The notes under the pieces were generated by a model that saw only the letters and a program-made list of their open reading frames with translations, was not told where the DNA came from and ran no database searches. The translations under genes were made by a program, and so were the position numbers. DNA of 64,000 nt from Nocardia sp. (GTDB lineage Bacteria; Actinomycetota; Actinomycetes; Mycobacteriales; Mycobacteriaceae), in assembly GCF_025465275.1 (NCBI RefSeq), contig NZ_JAODNK010000104.1, forward strand, positions 1-64,000. The letters are read 5' to 3'. Positions 13,649-23,843 of this stretch are shown in pieces. Numbering within the stretch: the stretch's first letter is position 1; each line of letters starts with the position of its first letter.

Positions 13649-16600
13649 GTGAGTATCGAGTTGACCCTGCTGTCGGGTGTTGCGGTGCAGGGCCGGGAGG
13701 TCGCCGGAGCACGACCACGCGGGTTGCTGGCACTGCTTGCGGCAGATTTGCGGAACGGGGCCAGCGTCGCGCGTCTGGTCGACGGGTTGTGGGGCGAGGA
13801 GCAACCGGAGAATCCCGCCAAGGCGCTACAGGTGGTCGTTTCCCGGGCTCGTGCGCAGCTCGGAAGTGAACTCATCGCGAGCACGCAGATGGGGTATCGG
13901 CTGACGCTGGCGGCGGAACAGATCGATGCGACGGCGGTGGAGGTGCATGCGGCCGCAGCGGAGCGGCATGCACGAGCCGGTGATCATGCGGCCGCACTGA
14001 CTCGGTCCGATGCTGGATTGGCGCTGTGGAACGGCCGGGTCGAGGACTCTGCGGCAGGAGATCCGCTGTCCGAGTTGCGGATTGCACGGCAGCCTGCCCA
14101 TCGCACACTCCGAATGGTGCACGCGGTGACACTGTCCCAGCTCGGCAGATACGCCGAGGCGGTAGAGCCCTTGGCGGCGCTGGTACGGACCGAACCCAGC
14201 AACGAGGACGTGCTCGCGGAGCTGCTGCGCGCCGAGGCCGAGACGTCGGGCGCGGCAACCGCACTGGCACGGTACGACGGTTACCGACGGCGGCTGCGCG
14301 ACGAGCTCGGCACGGACCCGGGCAACGCCCTGCAGGCCGTGCACCGGCAGCTGCTGCTGTCGAGCGAACCCATCGTGCGGCAGGGCATTCTGCACGATCC
14401 CAACCCGCTGCTCGGGCGCGCGAACGATATCGTCGCCGTCACCGCTCGGCTACGGTCCGCGCGCGTGGTGTCGATCGTCGGCCCGGGTGGACTGGGTAAG
14501 ACACGGCTGGCCCATGCCGTCGGCCAGCGCGCCGAACAACGGCGGGTGCATCTGGTACAGCTCGCCGCGGTCGATGACGATGCGGCAGTGGCGGCCGAGG
14601 TAGCCGGCGCCCTCGGGACCGGTGATGCACCGGCCGGAGCGCAGGGCGGTGTCGTCTCCGGCATAACGCAGGCACTGGGGTCCGGGCCGGTGCTCTTGAT
14701 TCTCGACAATTGTGAGCAGGTGGTCGACGGGGTGGCGGCACTGGTCGGCCCGCTCGTGTCACTGACCGCGGAGTTGCGGGTACTGGTAACCAGCCGTGCG
14801 CCACTGGGATTGAGCTCCGAGTCGGTCCATCTGCTTCCGGCACTGGGTGCGGAGACGGCGGCCGAACTGTTCGAGCAGCGGGCACGCGCGGTCCGCCCGG
14901 AGGTCGACCTGCCGAGCGAGGAGGTGGCCGCGCTCTGTTCTCATCTGGACGGATTGCCACTGGCCATCGAATTGGCCGCAGCGCGGGTGCGGGTGATGTC
15001 CGTAGCCGAGGTCTCGCAACGCCTCGTGGATCGGTTCACCCTGCTGCGCAGCGGTTCCCGGGATGCGCCGCAACGGCACCGGACGCTGTATGCGGTAGTC
15101 GAGTGGAGTTGGAAGCTGCTCGACGAGCCGGCACAGACTGCCATGCGCCTGCTGTCGATCTTTCCGGACGGGTTCACCGAGGCGGCGGCAAATCGACTGC
15201 TGGGCAGCGACTTCGATGCGAACCTCGATTTGCTCGAGCATCTGGTGATGCAGTCGCTGATCCAGGTCGGCGAGGGCGAATCCGGCACCCGCTTCCGCAT
15301 GCTGGAGACGGTCCGCGATTTCAGCGCCGCCGAGCGGATCGCTGCGGGCGACGACGATCAGGCCGTACGCGAATTCCTGGCATGGGCCCGAGATTTCGGC
15401 ATCCGGCACAATGGCTCCGCCTTCATCGAACTGGGCGGCTCCAGCGAATTCCGTGCCGAGCAGGACAATCTCATCCGAGCCCTGCGGTTCGGCCTCGACC
15501 GCCGGGACGGGGCGACGGTAGCCGCCGCCTGGGCGACCTTGGGCCCCGCATGGTTCGTCGGCTCGCACTACGCCCGTATCGCCGAGCGGGCCGCCGAATG
15601 CGCCTGGGTGCTTTCGCATTACCGCCCGGAGCCGGCACTGGTGGAGGTGACCCGCACCGCGGCGGTCGTGTGCGCCCTGAGCGGCGTCACCCAGGGCGGC
15701 TTCGAACTCCGCTCCCAGCTGGTCCTGCACCGCCTGCCCACTGCCTCACCGGATACCTTCGTGCGCGCGGTGGCCACGATCTTTGCCGCGGCCACCGACG
15801 TGATGGCGGCAGATCCCACTGCCCTCAATCTCTTGTGCGACAGCGACAGTCGACTACTCGCCGGGGTAGCCCATCTGCTAGCGAGCTTCCGTGCCGAGCA
15901 GATCGGCGACCGCGTCGAGGCGCTCGCGGCCACCACCCGCACGCTCGCCGCCTTCGAGACCACCTCGAACACCTTCATGCAGTATCAGGCGCGTTGCCGC
16001 ATCGGGAAGCTGGCGCTGCTGGCGGAGCACGGCGATCAGGCCCGTCAGCAATTGGAACGTGCCCTGCGGCAGATCGCGGACCTCGGCCCCCGTCCGGATC
16101 GGGGCGATCTGCTGGTCGGTCTCGCCATGGCGGCGCTGCAACTCGACGATATCGAGGGCGCCCAGCAATGGCTGGCCCTCGCGCCCGAGTCCAAGGACCC
16201 CTTCGCCAACCCGTACCGGCTGGTGGCGGCCGCCGAAATCCGGCTCGCGCGTGGTGATGTCGAGGACGGCCTGCAAGGCTGGCGCGAGGTGGCCGCGTGG
16301 ACGTCCGGCACCGAGAACCCCTTCTACCGGCCCGATCCGCGCGGAGTTCAGGTGTGGGCGTTGGAGTCTCGCTCGGCCACGGTGCTCGCCCACGCCCAGC
16401 GCGGGCAGTCGGCGCTGGTAGCGGACCTCGTCGAGGATCTACCCCGCCAGGTGACCGCGCTGCTGGACCACCCCGCCACCCAGCCCGGCGGATTCCTGGC
16501 CGAGCTGACCGCCTCCGGCGCAGTGCTTCTGGCCTTGGCCATGGCGGATATCGAGCGCGGCCACTCCGCGGCCGGAGCCCGCCTGATCGCACTGGCCGAG

Positions 16601-16774
16601 CGTTTCGATCCCCCGCGCCAATTCCATCCGACCATGTCCAGCAACCGAATTCGCACCCATGCCGAAAACGCCGATAAGGCAGCGTATGCCGAGGCTGTCT
16701 CGACATACGCTGCCTTGGATATTCCGGCTCTGCGCACCGCCGCGCTGAATGCGCTGCGGGACAGGGCTTCCTAG
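13649..16774 (+). CDS. SARP/AfsR-like regulator with NB-ARC ATPase
   Basis: A 1041-residue signal-transduction regulator. An OmpR-like DNA-binding domain (1-90: RLVDGLWGEEQPENPAKALQVVVSRAR) is followed by a bacterial transcriptional activator domain (95-240), an NB-ARC ATPase with Walker A GPGGLGKT (278-286) and Walker B LLILDNCEQV, and a long TPR-like helical C-terminus. These proteins activate secondary-metabolite or transport genes. It begins with GTG without an obvious ribosome site, probably leaderless, and its end overlaps the convergent permease gene by four bases. Which genes it controls is not shown; the ABC exporter is one candidate. Confidence 0.88.
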   Translation: MSIELTLLSGVAVQGREVAGARPRGLLALLAADLRNGASVARLVDGLWGEEQPENPAKALQVVVSRARAQLGSELIASTQMGYRLTLAAEQIDATAVEVHAAAAERHARAGDHAAALTRSDAGLALWNGRVEDSAAGDPLSELRIARQPAHRTLRMVHAVTLSQLGRYAEAVEPLAALVRTEPSNEDVLAELLRAEAETSGAATALARYDGYRRRLRDELGTDPGNALQAVHRQLLLSSEPIVRQGILHDPNPLLGRANDIVAVTARLRSARVVSIVGPGGLGKTRLAHAVGQRAEQRRVHLVQLAAVDDDAAVAAEVAGALGTGDAPAGAQGGVVSGITQALGSGPVLLILDNCEQVVDGVAALVGPLVSLTAELRVLVTSRAPLGLSSESVHLLPALGAETAAELFEQRARAVRPEVDLPSEEVAALCSHLDGLPLAIELAAARVRVMSVAEVSQRLVDRFTLLRSGSRDAPQRHRTLYAVVEWSWKLLDEPAQTAMRLLSIFPDGFTEAAANRLLGSDFDANLDLLEHLVMQSLIQVGEGESGTRFRMLETVRDFSAAERIAAGDDDQAVREFLAWARDFGIRHNGSAFIELGGSSEFRAEQDNLIRALRFGLDRRDGATVAAAWATLGPAWFVGSHYARIAERAAECAWVLSHYRPEPALVEVTRTAAVVCALSGVTQGGFELRSQLVLHRLPTASPDTFVRAVATIFAAATDVMAADPTALNLLCDSDSRLLAGVAHLLASFRAEQIGDRVEALAATTRTLAAFETTSNTFMQYQARCRIGKLALLAEHGDQARQQLERALRQIADLGPRPDRGDLLVGLAMAALQLDDIEGAQQWLALAPESKDPFANPYRLVAAAEIRLARGDVEDGLQGWREVAAWTSGTENPFYRPDPRGVQVWALESRSATVLAHAQRGQSALVADLVEDLPRQVTALLDHPATQPGGFLAELTASGAVLLALAMADIERGHSAAGARLIALAERFDPPRQFHPTMSSNRIRTHAENADKAAYAEAVSTYAALDIPALRTAALNALRDRAS

Positions 16775-17562
16775 CGACCCGGTTCCCGATCGAGCAGCTT
16801 CTTGGCCCCCAGGAAGCTGACCACGATGATGCCGACGCACCAGGCGATGGCGATCCAGGCGCTATTGCCCATCGGGGTGCCCAGCAGCAGCCCGCGCAGC
16901 GCCTCCATCACCGGAGTGAAGGGCTGGTGCTCGGCGATCCAGCCGATCCAGGCGGGCATGGAATCGGTGGGGACGAAGCCACTGCCGAAGAACGGCAGCA
17001 GCATGAGCAGCATGGGCAGATTGCTGGCGGTCTCGAGGCTGTCGCTGACCAGGCCCATGATCACGGACACCCAGGTGATCGCCATGATCAGCAGCACCAG
17101 AATGCCCACGGCGCCGAGCCATTCGGCCACGCCGGCGGTGGGCCGGAAGCCGATGATGCCGGCGACGGCGAGCACCACGCTCACACTCAGCAGGGTCTGC
17201 ACCATGCTGCCGACCACATGCCCGGTCAGCAGGGACGGCCGGAAAATGGCCATGGTGCGGAAGCGGGACACAATGCCCTGGGTCATATCGGTGCACACCG
17301 AGACGGCGGTGGCGGTCGCCGCCCCGGCCACGGTGAGCAGCAGGATGCCCGGGACCACGTAATTGACGTAGGCGGCGCGGCCGCCGGAGTGGCCGCCGAG
17401 CCCGGCGCCGAGGGTGCCGCCGAAGACGAAGACGAACAGCAGCAGAACGACGACGGGTGAAACAATGAGGGGCACGGTCATGGCCGGGTAGCGCACGATG
17501 TGCAGCAGGCTGCGGCGCACCATCATCAGTGAATCGGTGGCAGCGTATTTCATGGTGCTCAT
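16771..17562 (-). CDS. ABC-2 type exporter permease (DrrB-like)
   Basis: A 263-residue membrane protein with about six hydrophobic helices (PLIVSPVVVLLLFVFVFGG, YVVPGILLLTVAGAATATAV, LLSVSVVLAVAGIIGF, LGAVGILVLLIMAITWVSVIM, LPMLLMLLPFFGSGF, IAIAWCVGIIVVSFLG). This is the daunorubicin/lipid exporter permease pattern, including PxxxxPAWIGWIAEHQPFTPV. It forms the transporter with the ATPase just upstream, whose stop overlaps its start (ATGA). The substrate may be a drug or a lipid. Confidence 0.9.
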   Translation of the reverse strand: MSTMKYAATDSLMMVRRSLLHIVRYPAMTVPLIVSPVVVLLLFVFVFGGTLGAGLGGHSGGRAAYVNYVVPGILLLTVAGAATATAVSVCTDMTQGIVSRFRTMAIFRPSLLTGHVVGSMVQTLLSVSVVLAVAGIIGFRPTAGVAEWLGAVGILVLLIMAITWVSVIMGLVSDSLETASNLPMLLMLLPFFGSGFVPTDSMPAWIGWIAEHQPFTPVMEALRGLLLGTPMGNSAWIAIAWCVGIIVVSFLGAKKLLDREPGR

Positions 17563-18509
17563 CGCACGGACTCCTTCGGCTTGCCGGTGAGGGCGAGGAA
17601 AACATCGTCGAGATCGGGGGTGTGGACGGAGAGTTCGGCCGTGGGAATGCCTGCGGCCTTGAGGGTGTCGAGCAGTGTGTGCAGTGAGTCGACACCGCCG
17701 TCACTGGGCACCTGCAGGGTCAGCTCGTCCTCATCGCGGACCACCGCGCCGAGCAACCGCACCGCCGCCTCCAGAGCGCGCGGCTCCACGAACCGCAGGT
17801 TGATATGCCCGCCCGGGACAAGGCGTTTGAGCTCCTCCGGACTGCCCTCGGCGATCACCTTGCCACCGTCGAGCAGGGCGATTCGGTCGGCCAGTTGATC
17901 GGCCTCCTCGAGGTACTGCGTGGTGAGGAAGACGGTGGTACCGCCCGCCACCAGTTCCCGGACCAGCCGCCATACGGCGCGGCGGCTCCGCGGGTCGAGA
18001 CCGGTGGTCGGCTCGTCCAGGAACAGCACCTGCGGATCGCCGATGAGCCCCATGGCGATATCGAGTCGCCGCCGCATGCCGCCGGAGTAGGTGGAGGCCG
18101 GCTTCCGGGCCGCGTCCACCAGGTCGAACTGCTCGATGAGCCGGGCCACCCGGCGTTTACGCTCGGCGCGGCCGAGGTGGTGCAGCACGGCCATCATGGC
18201 CAGGTTCTCCTCGCCGGTGAGGAGGTTGTCCACCGCGGCGAACTGGCCGGTGAGGCCGATGGCGGCGCGCACCGCCTCCGGATCCCGGGTGAGATCGTGG
18301 CCTGCGACGGTGATGTCACCGGCGTCGGCGCCGATCAGGGTCGAAAGGATCTGCACCGCGGTGGTTTTCCCGGCGCCGTTCGGGCCGAGCAGCGAAAAGA
18401 TCGTCCCGGCGGGCACATTCAGGTCGATGCCGTCGAGCACGGTGTGCGCTCCGTAAGACTTGCGCAGCCCGGTGGCCGTAATGGCCGGTGGGCGGTGACC
18501 GGTCGTCAT
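17559..18509 (-). CDS. ABC exporter ATP-binding protein (DrrA-like)
   Basis: A 316-residue ATPase with Walker A LLGPNGAGKTT, Q-loop TGQFAAVD, signature YSGGMRRRLD, Walker B VLFLDEPTTGLD and switch region TTQYLEEADQLAD. The C-terminal extension with DLDDVFLALTGKP is typical of DrrA-type drug and lipid exporters. The ATG at 18509 has GAGGAGC nine bases upstream; the frame's earlier ATG adds only unstructured residues. It is translationally coupled to the permease. Confidence 0.92.
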   Translation of the reverse strand: MTTGHRPPAITATGLRKSYGAHTVLDGIDLNVPAGTIFSLLGPNGAGKTTAVQILSTLIGADAGDITVAGHDLTRDPEAVRAAIGLTGQFAAVDNLLTGEENLAMMAVLHHLGRAERKRRVARLIEQFDLVDAARKPASTYSGGMRRRLDIAMGLIGDPQVLFLDEPTTGLDPRSRRAVWRLVRELVAGGTTVFLTTQYLEEADQLADRIALLDGGKVIAEGSPEELKRLVPGGHINLRFVEPRALEAAVRLLGAVVRDEDELTLQVPSDGGVDSLHTLLDTLKAAGIPTAELSVHTPDLDDVFLALTGKPKESVR

Positions 18510-18654
18510 GTCTTGCTCCTCGGGTCTCTGCGACCGTGGTGGTCGCTGTCGAGAAGAAGATTGCGCTGCGCCGGTTTCAGCGTGGCTGCACTGCGGTTTC
18601 ACCCGGTTTCGGTCATGAAACCCACAGGTCCAAGCATGTTTCGGGCTGCTGCGG

Positions 18655-19128
18655 CTAGCCGAGTCCGCGGCGGGCTATCGCGCCCAGGGGGCTGAGGTCG
18701 AGGTCGCCGGAGGCCTCGGTCCAGCCGGTGGCGCGCAGTTCGTTCGGTGAGACGATGCCGAGTGCGTCGTGCAGGCCGATGGCCGCGGACCGGGCGAGTT
18801 CCATCAGGCGGCTGGGCGGGATGGGCCAGAGCAGGGAGCGGCGCCAGTTCTCGATCTCGTGCCGGACCACGGGGGCGGACCAGCCGAGCTCGCGTAGTCG
18901 CTGGGCTGCGGCTTCCGGAATCGGTTCGGCCAGATAGTAATTGCCGGTGAGCTCGGCGGAGAGTTTGATGTCGAACTGCTGGAACTGAACGTATCGGTTT
19001 CCGGCAGCCGTAATGACGAGGGTGGCGCGAGAAGGTAATTCCTGCAGACATCGCGCCAGTGCCTGCACAAACGCGTCCCAGTCGGAAGTTACCAATGCCT
19101 CATCTTGTTCTTGCCCCCGGGTGCCCAT
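18655..19128 (-). CDS. TY-Chap/YbjN-like domain protein
   Basis: A 157-residue soluble protein. WDAFVQALARCLQELPSRATLVITAAGNRYVQFQQFDIKLSAELTGNYYL resembles the type III secretion/YbjN-like peptide-binding chaperone domain found in many actinomycete proteins, where it often accompanies ESX or toxin genes. No partner is next to it. Function unknown; probably protein binding. Confidence 0.65.
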   Translation of the reverse strand: MGTRGQEQDEALVTSDWDAFVQALARCLQELPSRATLVITAAGNRYVQFQQFDIKLSAELTGNYYLAEPIPEAAAQRLRELGWSAPVVRHEIENWRRSLLWPIPPSRLMELARSAAIGLHDALGIVSPNELRATGWTEASGDLDLSPLGAIARRGLG

Positions 19129-19923
19129 CGAGGCCGATCATACGCCGTCGAATCTTCCGGGTCACCGAATAATTCTGGCGCACTTGTGTATCGGCGGGAA
19201 CCGCGACCGAGTCGACTGCGTGCGGCCGCGGCTCCCCTCGATGACCAGCTATCGCCGCTGGTCCACGGCGCCGAGCACCGCGAGCGGAGTGCGCGCACAG
19301 AAACGGGCAGTGCGTTCATCTGCCGTGAAACTATGGCGTGCAACGAATTCTCGAAGTTGCACTCGCAACGTATCGAACACCGACACCGACGGCGCGATAG
19401 GAAGAACCGATGACACTGCGCTCATTGCACTCCTGTTCCTGAATCCATTGCCCTCAAACAGCCATTCTTCCAATGAAAAGCCCAGGTGGCCGTAAATCTC
19501 TTGTGAATATCAGCGCTCAGCGAGCGGCTGCCCGGTGAGCTTTGCCAGCCGGTCCGGCGAACATGAATTCCCCACCAGCGCAGCCGGTTTCATCGTGTCG
19601 CGACCGTGGTAGCAGCCGCCGTTCAGCAGCGCGGGTGCGGTGTACCGGGCTGAGGAGGTTCGTCGTCGCAGCCGAATCCGTCGCGTTCCAGTACCGAGGG
19701 CACCATTTCCGGGCGTAACTGCCCCCGGCCGCGTCCTCCGGAAGTATCGGAGACGCGGCTCCGCGCAACACGGGGTGCGCCGGTGAGAGCCATGTCTACA
19801 GCACACCCGAAGATTCGATGGGCGCGCAAGATTCGCGCGCCCAGATTTACGAATCCTTTTCAGTCGAGCAATTCCACCGCACCGACGGCTCGAATGCGAC
19901 AGGCGCGACGTAGGTTGGCGGGT
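19129..19923. other. 795-bp stretch without a supported gene
   Basis: Several short frames exist on both strands but none has a ribosome site together with plausible composition or a recognisable motif. The part from 19100 to 19500 looks less GC-rich and less codon-like than its surroundings, which fits a decayed gene or a horizontally acquired remnant. I see no repeat or hairpin of note. Confidence 0.5.
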
Positions 19924-21117
19924 ATGGCAGCACCCAGGCATCCGGCTCCCGCGCCCGGTACCCAGCAACTGGCGGCCGCGTGTCGGGCCGAGGTGCCGGC
20001 GCTGACCAGGCGGTTGATGTCGGCCATATTCACGGACAATCCAGAGTGGACGGATTACACGGCCGTGCCGCGGGCGGATCTGCGGGACGGGTGCCGCCGC
20101 TATCTGACGCGGATTCTGGATCTGCTGGGCGGGCAGCCGGCCGATCCCGAGGGCGACGATGTGGCGGCCGCCATCGGGCGGCATCGTGCGGAGCAGGGAG
20201 TGCCACTGGAGGCCATGCTCCGCACGTTCCGGCTGGGCGGGCAGATTGTGTGGGAGGCATTGCTGGACAAGGCGGATGACATCGGACCGGCTGAGATCCG
20301 GAGGGTCGGTTCGGTCATGTGGGCGGTGGTGGACGGGATGTCGTCGGCGCTGGTGACCTCCTATCGCAATACCGAACTCGAGCGGGTGCGCGGCGACGAA
20401 CGCCGGCGGCACGCGCTGATCGAGGACCTGCTGGCCGGGCGCGCCCGGGACGCGACCTTCGCCGCGAGGGCCGCCCGCGACTTGAATCTGCCGGCGCACG
20501 GCGCGTATCTCGTGGTCGTCGCGCGCGGCGAGGGGAGGCCGCTACAGACCGGCGCCGAGACGGCCTTGGCGGCGGCGGGAATCCGATCGGTGTGGCACGA
20601 CCGGGTGGACTCGACGGTGGGCCTGGTATCACTGGAGCAGCGGGGCAGCGACGCTGTGCTGCAACAACTTCGACCATTGCTGCGGTGGCGGGCAGGTGTC
20701 TCACCGGCGGCGCCCGGACTGTCCGGAATCGATACGGCGCACGGGCTGGCGGTGCTCGCGCTGGAGACGGGTGACGCCGCGAATCCGGTGGTCGCACTCG
20801 ACGAGCGCTATCCGGAGGCGCTACTGCTGCGTTCCCCCGATCTGACCGAGTTACTGGTGACCCGCACGCTCGGCCCGGTGCTCGAGCTTCCGGTCAAGGA
20901 GCGTGACATCCTGCTGCGCACGCTGACCGTCTGGCTGGAGGAGAACTCGTCGGCCGCCAATGCCGCGCCGCGCCTGCACTGCCATCGCAATACCGTGATC
21001 AACCGCTTGCAGCGCATCACCACGCTGCTCGGCCGCTCCCTGGAGGGCCAACGCTCTCACCTGGAACTTTCGCTGGCATTGGCCGCACTCGAACTCGGAC
21101 AGCCGTCCCGAGACTGA
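19924..21117 (+). CDS. PucR/CdaR-type regulator with RsbRD-like N-terminus
   Basis: A 397-residue protein. The N-terminal half (RRLMSAIFTDNPEWTDYTAVPRADLRDGCRRYLTRILDLL) looks like the RsbRD-type four-helix domain, the middle is a GGDEF-like CdaR region, and the C-terminus holds the PucR HTH (LTVWLEENSSAANAAPRLHCHRNTVINRLQRITTLLGRSL). Such regulators respond to metabolites and control adjacent catabolic genes. The ATG at 19924 is preferred over an upstream in-frame ATG because it starts at the domain. It lies directly upstream of, and in the same direction as, the dehydrogenase operon, with a strong palindrome between. Confidence 0.82.
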   Translation: MAAPRHPAPAPGTQQLAAACRAEVPALTRRLMSAIFTDNPEWTDYTAVPRADLRDGCRRYLTRILDLLGGQPADPEGDDVAAAIGRHRAEQGVPLEAMLRTFRLGGQIVWEALLDKADDIGPAEIRRVGSVMWAVVDGMSSALVTSYRNTELERVRGDERRRHALIEDLLAGRARDATFAARAARDLNLPAHGAYLVVVARGEGRPLQTGAETALAAAGIRSVWHDRVDSTVGLVSLEQRGSDAVLQQLRPLLRWRAGVSPAAPGLSGIDTAHGLAVLALETGDAANPVVALDERYPEALLLRSPDLTELLVTRTLGPVLELPVKERDILLRTLTVWLEENSSAANAAPRLHCHRNTVINRLQRITTLLGRSLEGQRSHLELSLALAALELGQPSRD

Positions 21118-21181
21118 CCCCTACCCGCCGGTACTAATTGTGCTCAGCGCCCAATCTCACGCTCCGATATCTGGGCTGCGA

Positions 21182-21203
21182 GTGAATTGCTTGTGCAATT
21201 CAC
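21182..21203. promoter_or_regulatory. Operator-like palindrome before the dehydrogenase operon
   Basis: GTGAATTGC and GCAATTCAC form a perfect 9-bp inverted repeat around TTGT, about 80 bases before the first gene of the operon. Candidate site for the PucR-type regulator or a repressor. Confidence 0.65.
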
Positions 21204-21281
21204 GACCGCGAGACTCAACAGGATGACCCGGATCACACCCGACACCGGGCCGAAGAGTCAGCGAGACGAGGAGCACCACGA

Positions 21282-22751
21282 GTGCCGGAATTCGATCTTC
21301 TGGTGGTCGGCGGCGGCCCCGGCGGCTATGTCGCCGCGATCCGCGCCGCCCAGCGCGGCCTGCGAGTGGGCCTGGTGGAGAAGGAGCGCCCGGGCGGCGT
21401 CTGCCTGAACTGGGGCTGCATTCCTACCAAGGCCATGCTGCGGTCCGCCGAGGTTTACCACACCGTCAGGGCGGCAGCCGATTTCGGCGTGCACGCCGAT
21501 AATGTGCGCTTCGATTTCGCGGCCGTACGGCAGCGCAAGGACGGGATTGTCAAAGAACTCACCGACGGCGTCGCCGGCCTGCTGAAGGCCAATGGCGTGA
21601 CCGTGATCGAGGGCCATGCGCGCTTCACCGCGCCGACCACGGTCGAGGTGCACGAGGTGGGCCCATCGCCCATCTTCGAGGGCGGCCCCCGCTATGCCGC
21701 CGCTCCGACCACCGCGATCCGGCAGGTCAGCGCGACGGATGTGATCATCGCGACCGGTTCGGTGCCCGCGCTGCTGCCCATCCCGGGCGCGGAGCTGCCC
21801 GGTGTGATCACCTCCGACGGCGCATTCGGGCTGACCGAGGTACCGAAGCGTCTCGCGATCATCGGCGGCAGCGCGGTCGGCGCGGAGTGGGCGAGCCTGT
21901 TCGCCACCTTCGGCAGCGAAGTGACCGTGGTCGAGATGCAGGATCGCCTGGTCCCCTTGGAGGACAAGGAGATCGGCGTCGCGCTGGGCCGGTCGTTCGG
22001 CAAGCGCGGCATTACAGTACTGACCGGCTCGACGGTCACTGCCGTCGCCCAGGCCACCGGCGCCCTGCGGGTCACCGTCGGCGGGCCCCAGGCGCGGGAA
22101 CTCGACGCCGATGTGGTGCTGGTCGGCGTGGGCCGCCGCCCCAATACCGCGGAACTCGGCCTGGATATCGCCGGAATCACCACGGATGCACGGGGTTTCA
22201 TCCCGGTCGACGAGCAGCTGCGCACCGGCGTCGAGCACGTCTACGCCATCGGCGATGTCACCGGCAAAGCGCTGCTCGCACATGTCGCCTCGCATCAGGG
22301 CCTGACCGCCGCCGATGTGATCGCCGGTCACGACGCGCACATCGACTACACCGTCATCCCCGCCGCGACCTTCACCCATCCGGAGATCGCGAGCGTCGGC
22401 CTCACCGAGGATGCCGCCCGCGCCGCCGGCCACCAGGTACTCACCGCCAAGTTCCCGTTCGCGGCGCTGGGCCGGGCCAAGACCTTCGGCGAGACCGAGG
22501 GCTTCGTGAAGATCGTTGCCGGGCAACGGCATCGGGAGGTGCTCGGCGTGCACATCATCGGCCCGTCGGCCAGCGATCTGATCACCGAAGGCGCACTGGC
22601 GATTTCGCTGGAGGCGACCCTCGATGAGCTCGCCGAGACCATTCACGCCCACCCCACCCTCGGCGAGATCGGCATGGAGACGGCGCTGGCCGGGCTCGGC
22701 CTGCCGGTACACATCGCGCCGCCCCGGAAGCGCCCAGGAGCAGCATCGTGA
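21282..22751 (+). CDS. lpdA: Dihydrolipoyl dehydrogenase (E3)
   Basis: Reoxidises the lipoyl groups of the complex with FAD and NAD+. The 489 residues show FAD motif GGGPGGYVAA (9-18), the redox disulfide GVCLNWGCIPTK (about 40-51), NAD motif IGGSAVGAEWAS, and the C-terminal interface HAHPTLGE with the catalytic His. The GTG start has GAGGAG upstream. First gene of a four-gene operon coding for a complete 2-oxoacid dehydrogenase; its stop overlaps the next GTG by four bases. Confidence 0.93.
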   Translation: MPEFDLLVVGGGPGGYVAAIRAAQRGLRVGLVEKERPGGVCLNWGCIPTKAMLRSAEVYHTVRAAADFGVHADNVRFDFAAVRQRKDGIVKELTDGVAGLLKANGVTVIEGHARFTAPTTVEVHEVGPSPIFEGGPRYAAAPTTAIRQVSATDVIIATGSVPALLPIPGAELPGVITSDGAFGLTEVPKRLAIIGGSAVGAEWASLFATFGSEVTVVEMQDRLVPLEDKEIGVALGRSFGKRGITVLTGSTVTAVAQATGALRVTVGGPQARELDADVVLVGVGRRPNTAELGLDIAGITTDARGFIPVDEQLRTGVEHVYAIGDVTGKALLAHVASHQGLTAADVIAGHDAHIDYTVIPAATFTHPEIASVGLTEDAARAAGHQVLTAKFPFAALGRAKTFGETEGFVKIVAGQRHREVLGVHIIGPSASDLITEGALAISLEATLDELAETIHAHPTLGEIGMETALAGLGLPVHIAPPRKRPGAAS

Positions 22752-23833
22752 CCACATCAACGGCCCCGCGCAAGAGCAGCCGCAAGCCCGCGCGCGCAGT
22801 CGCCGCCGACATGCCGTTCGGCGGTGAAGATTCCGAGACCCTGCGCAGCCTCTATCGCGACATGCTGTTCGTGCGCCGCTTCGAGGAGCGCACCGCGCAG
22901 GCGTACCAGCAGGCCAAGATCGGCGGTTACTGCCACCTGAATCTCGGTGAGGAGGCCACCGTCGTCGGCCTCGGTGCGGCCATGCGGCCCACCGACTACC
23001 TGTTCACCAACTACCGCGAGCACGGCTACGCCCTGGCCAAGGGCATCGAGCCCGGCCGGGTCATGGCCGAGCTGTACGGGCGCTCCACCGGAACCTCCCG
23101 GGGCTGGGGCGGCTCCATGCACATGTACGACACCGCCACCCGGCTGCTGGGCGGCTACGCCATTGTGGGCGGCCAGGTTCCGCTCGCCGTCGGCGCGGCG
23201 CTGGCCATCGACTACCGCGGCGGCGACGACGTGGTGGTGTGCCAGATGGGTGAGGGCACCACGAATATCGGCGCGTTCCACGAGTCGCTGAATATCGCTG
23301 CCCTGTGGAACCTGCCGGTGGTGTTCCTGGTGATCAACAACCAGACCGGCATGGGCACCACGGTGGAGAAATCCTCGGCCGAGCCGGATCTGTGGAAGCG
23401 GGCCGCCGCCTACCGTATGCGCGGCGAGCGGGTGGACGGCACCGATGTGCTTGCCGTCCGCGATATGGCGAGCGAGCTCATCGAAACCGCACGGCGCGAA
23501 GGGAAACCGGCGCTGCTGGAGGCGGTCAGCTACCGGCTCAAGGGCCACTCGGTGGTCGATCCGGCGAAGTATCGCAGCCAGGACACGGTGTCGGCTGTAC
23601 GCGAGCACGACCCGATCATGTTGTGGCACACCAGATTGCTGGAGGCCGGCGTGCTGACCGAGGACTCGGCCGCCGCCCTGGAGCGCGAGGTCGCCGAAGG
23701 GGTCGCCGCCGCAGTCGAATTCGCCGACTCCAGCCCGCATCCGGATCCGTCGAGCCTGTTCGACTACAACTACGCCACCCCGGTGGCCGGCGACTCCCGC
23801 CGCCTGCCCGCCGACCCGCTCTTCACCAGCTAA
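22748..23833 (+). CDS. pdhA: 2-oxoacid (pyruvate) dehydrogenase E1 alpha
   Basis: Thiamine-diphosphate-dependent decarboxylase subunit. The 361 residues match the alpha subunit of two-subunit pyruvate dehydrogenases: YREHGYALAKGI, GWGGSMHMYD, GGYAIVGGQVPLAVGAALA, and the ThDP motif MGEGTTNIGAFHESLNIAALWNLPVVFLVINN. The first motif residue is GEG rather than the usual GDG, a conservative change at the metal ligand. RLKGHSVVDPAKYR is the phosphorylation-loop-like region. Acetoin dehydrogenase is an alternative, as alpha/beta E1 is unusual for the main pyruvate complex in actinomycetes, which generally use AceE. Confidence 0.88.
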   Translation: MTTSTAPRKSSRKPARAVAADMPFGGEDSETLRSLYRDMLFVRRFEERTAQAYQQAKIGGYCHLNLGEEATVVGLGAAMRPTDYLFTNYREHGYALAKGIEPGRVMAELYGRSTGTSRGWGGSMHMYDTATRLLGGYAIVGGQVPLAVGAALAIDYRGGDDVVVCQMGEGTTNIGAFHESLNIAALWNLPVVFLVINNQTGMGTTVEKSSAEPDLWKRAAAYRMRGERVDGTDVLAVRDMASELIETARREGKPALLEAVSYRLKGHSVVDPAKYRSQDTVSAVREHDPIMLWHTRLLEAGVLTEDSAAALEREVAEGVAAAVEFADSSPHPDPSSLFDYNYATPVAGDSRRLPADPLFTS

Positions 23834-23843
23834 GGACATCGCT

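Noticed and set aside
19510..20499. Minus-strand frame of 329 codons near the PucR gene
   Set aside because: Arginine- and histidine-rich, overlaps the clear PucR gene and has no motif.
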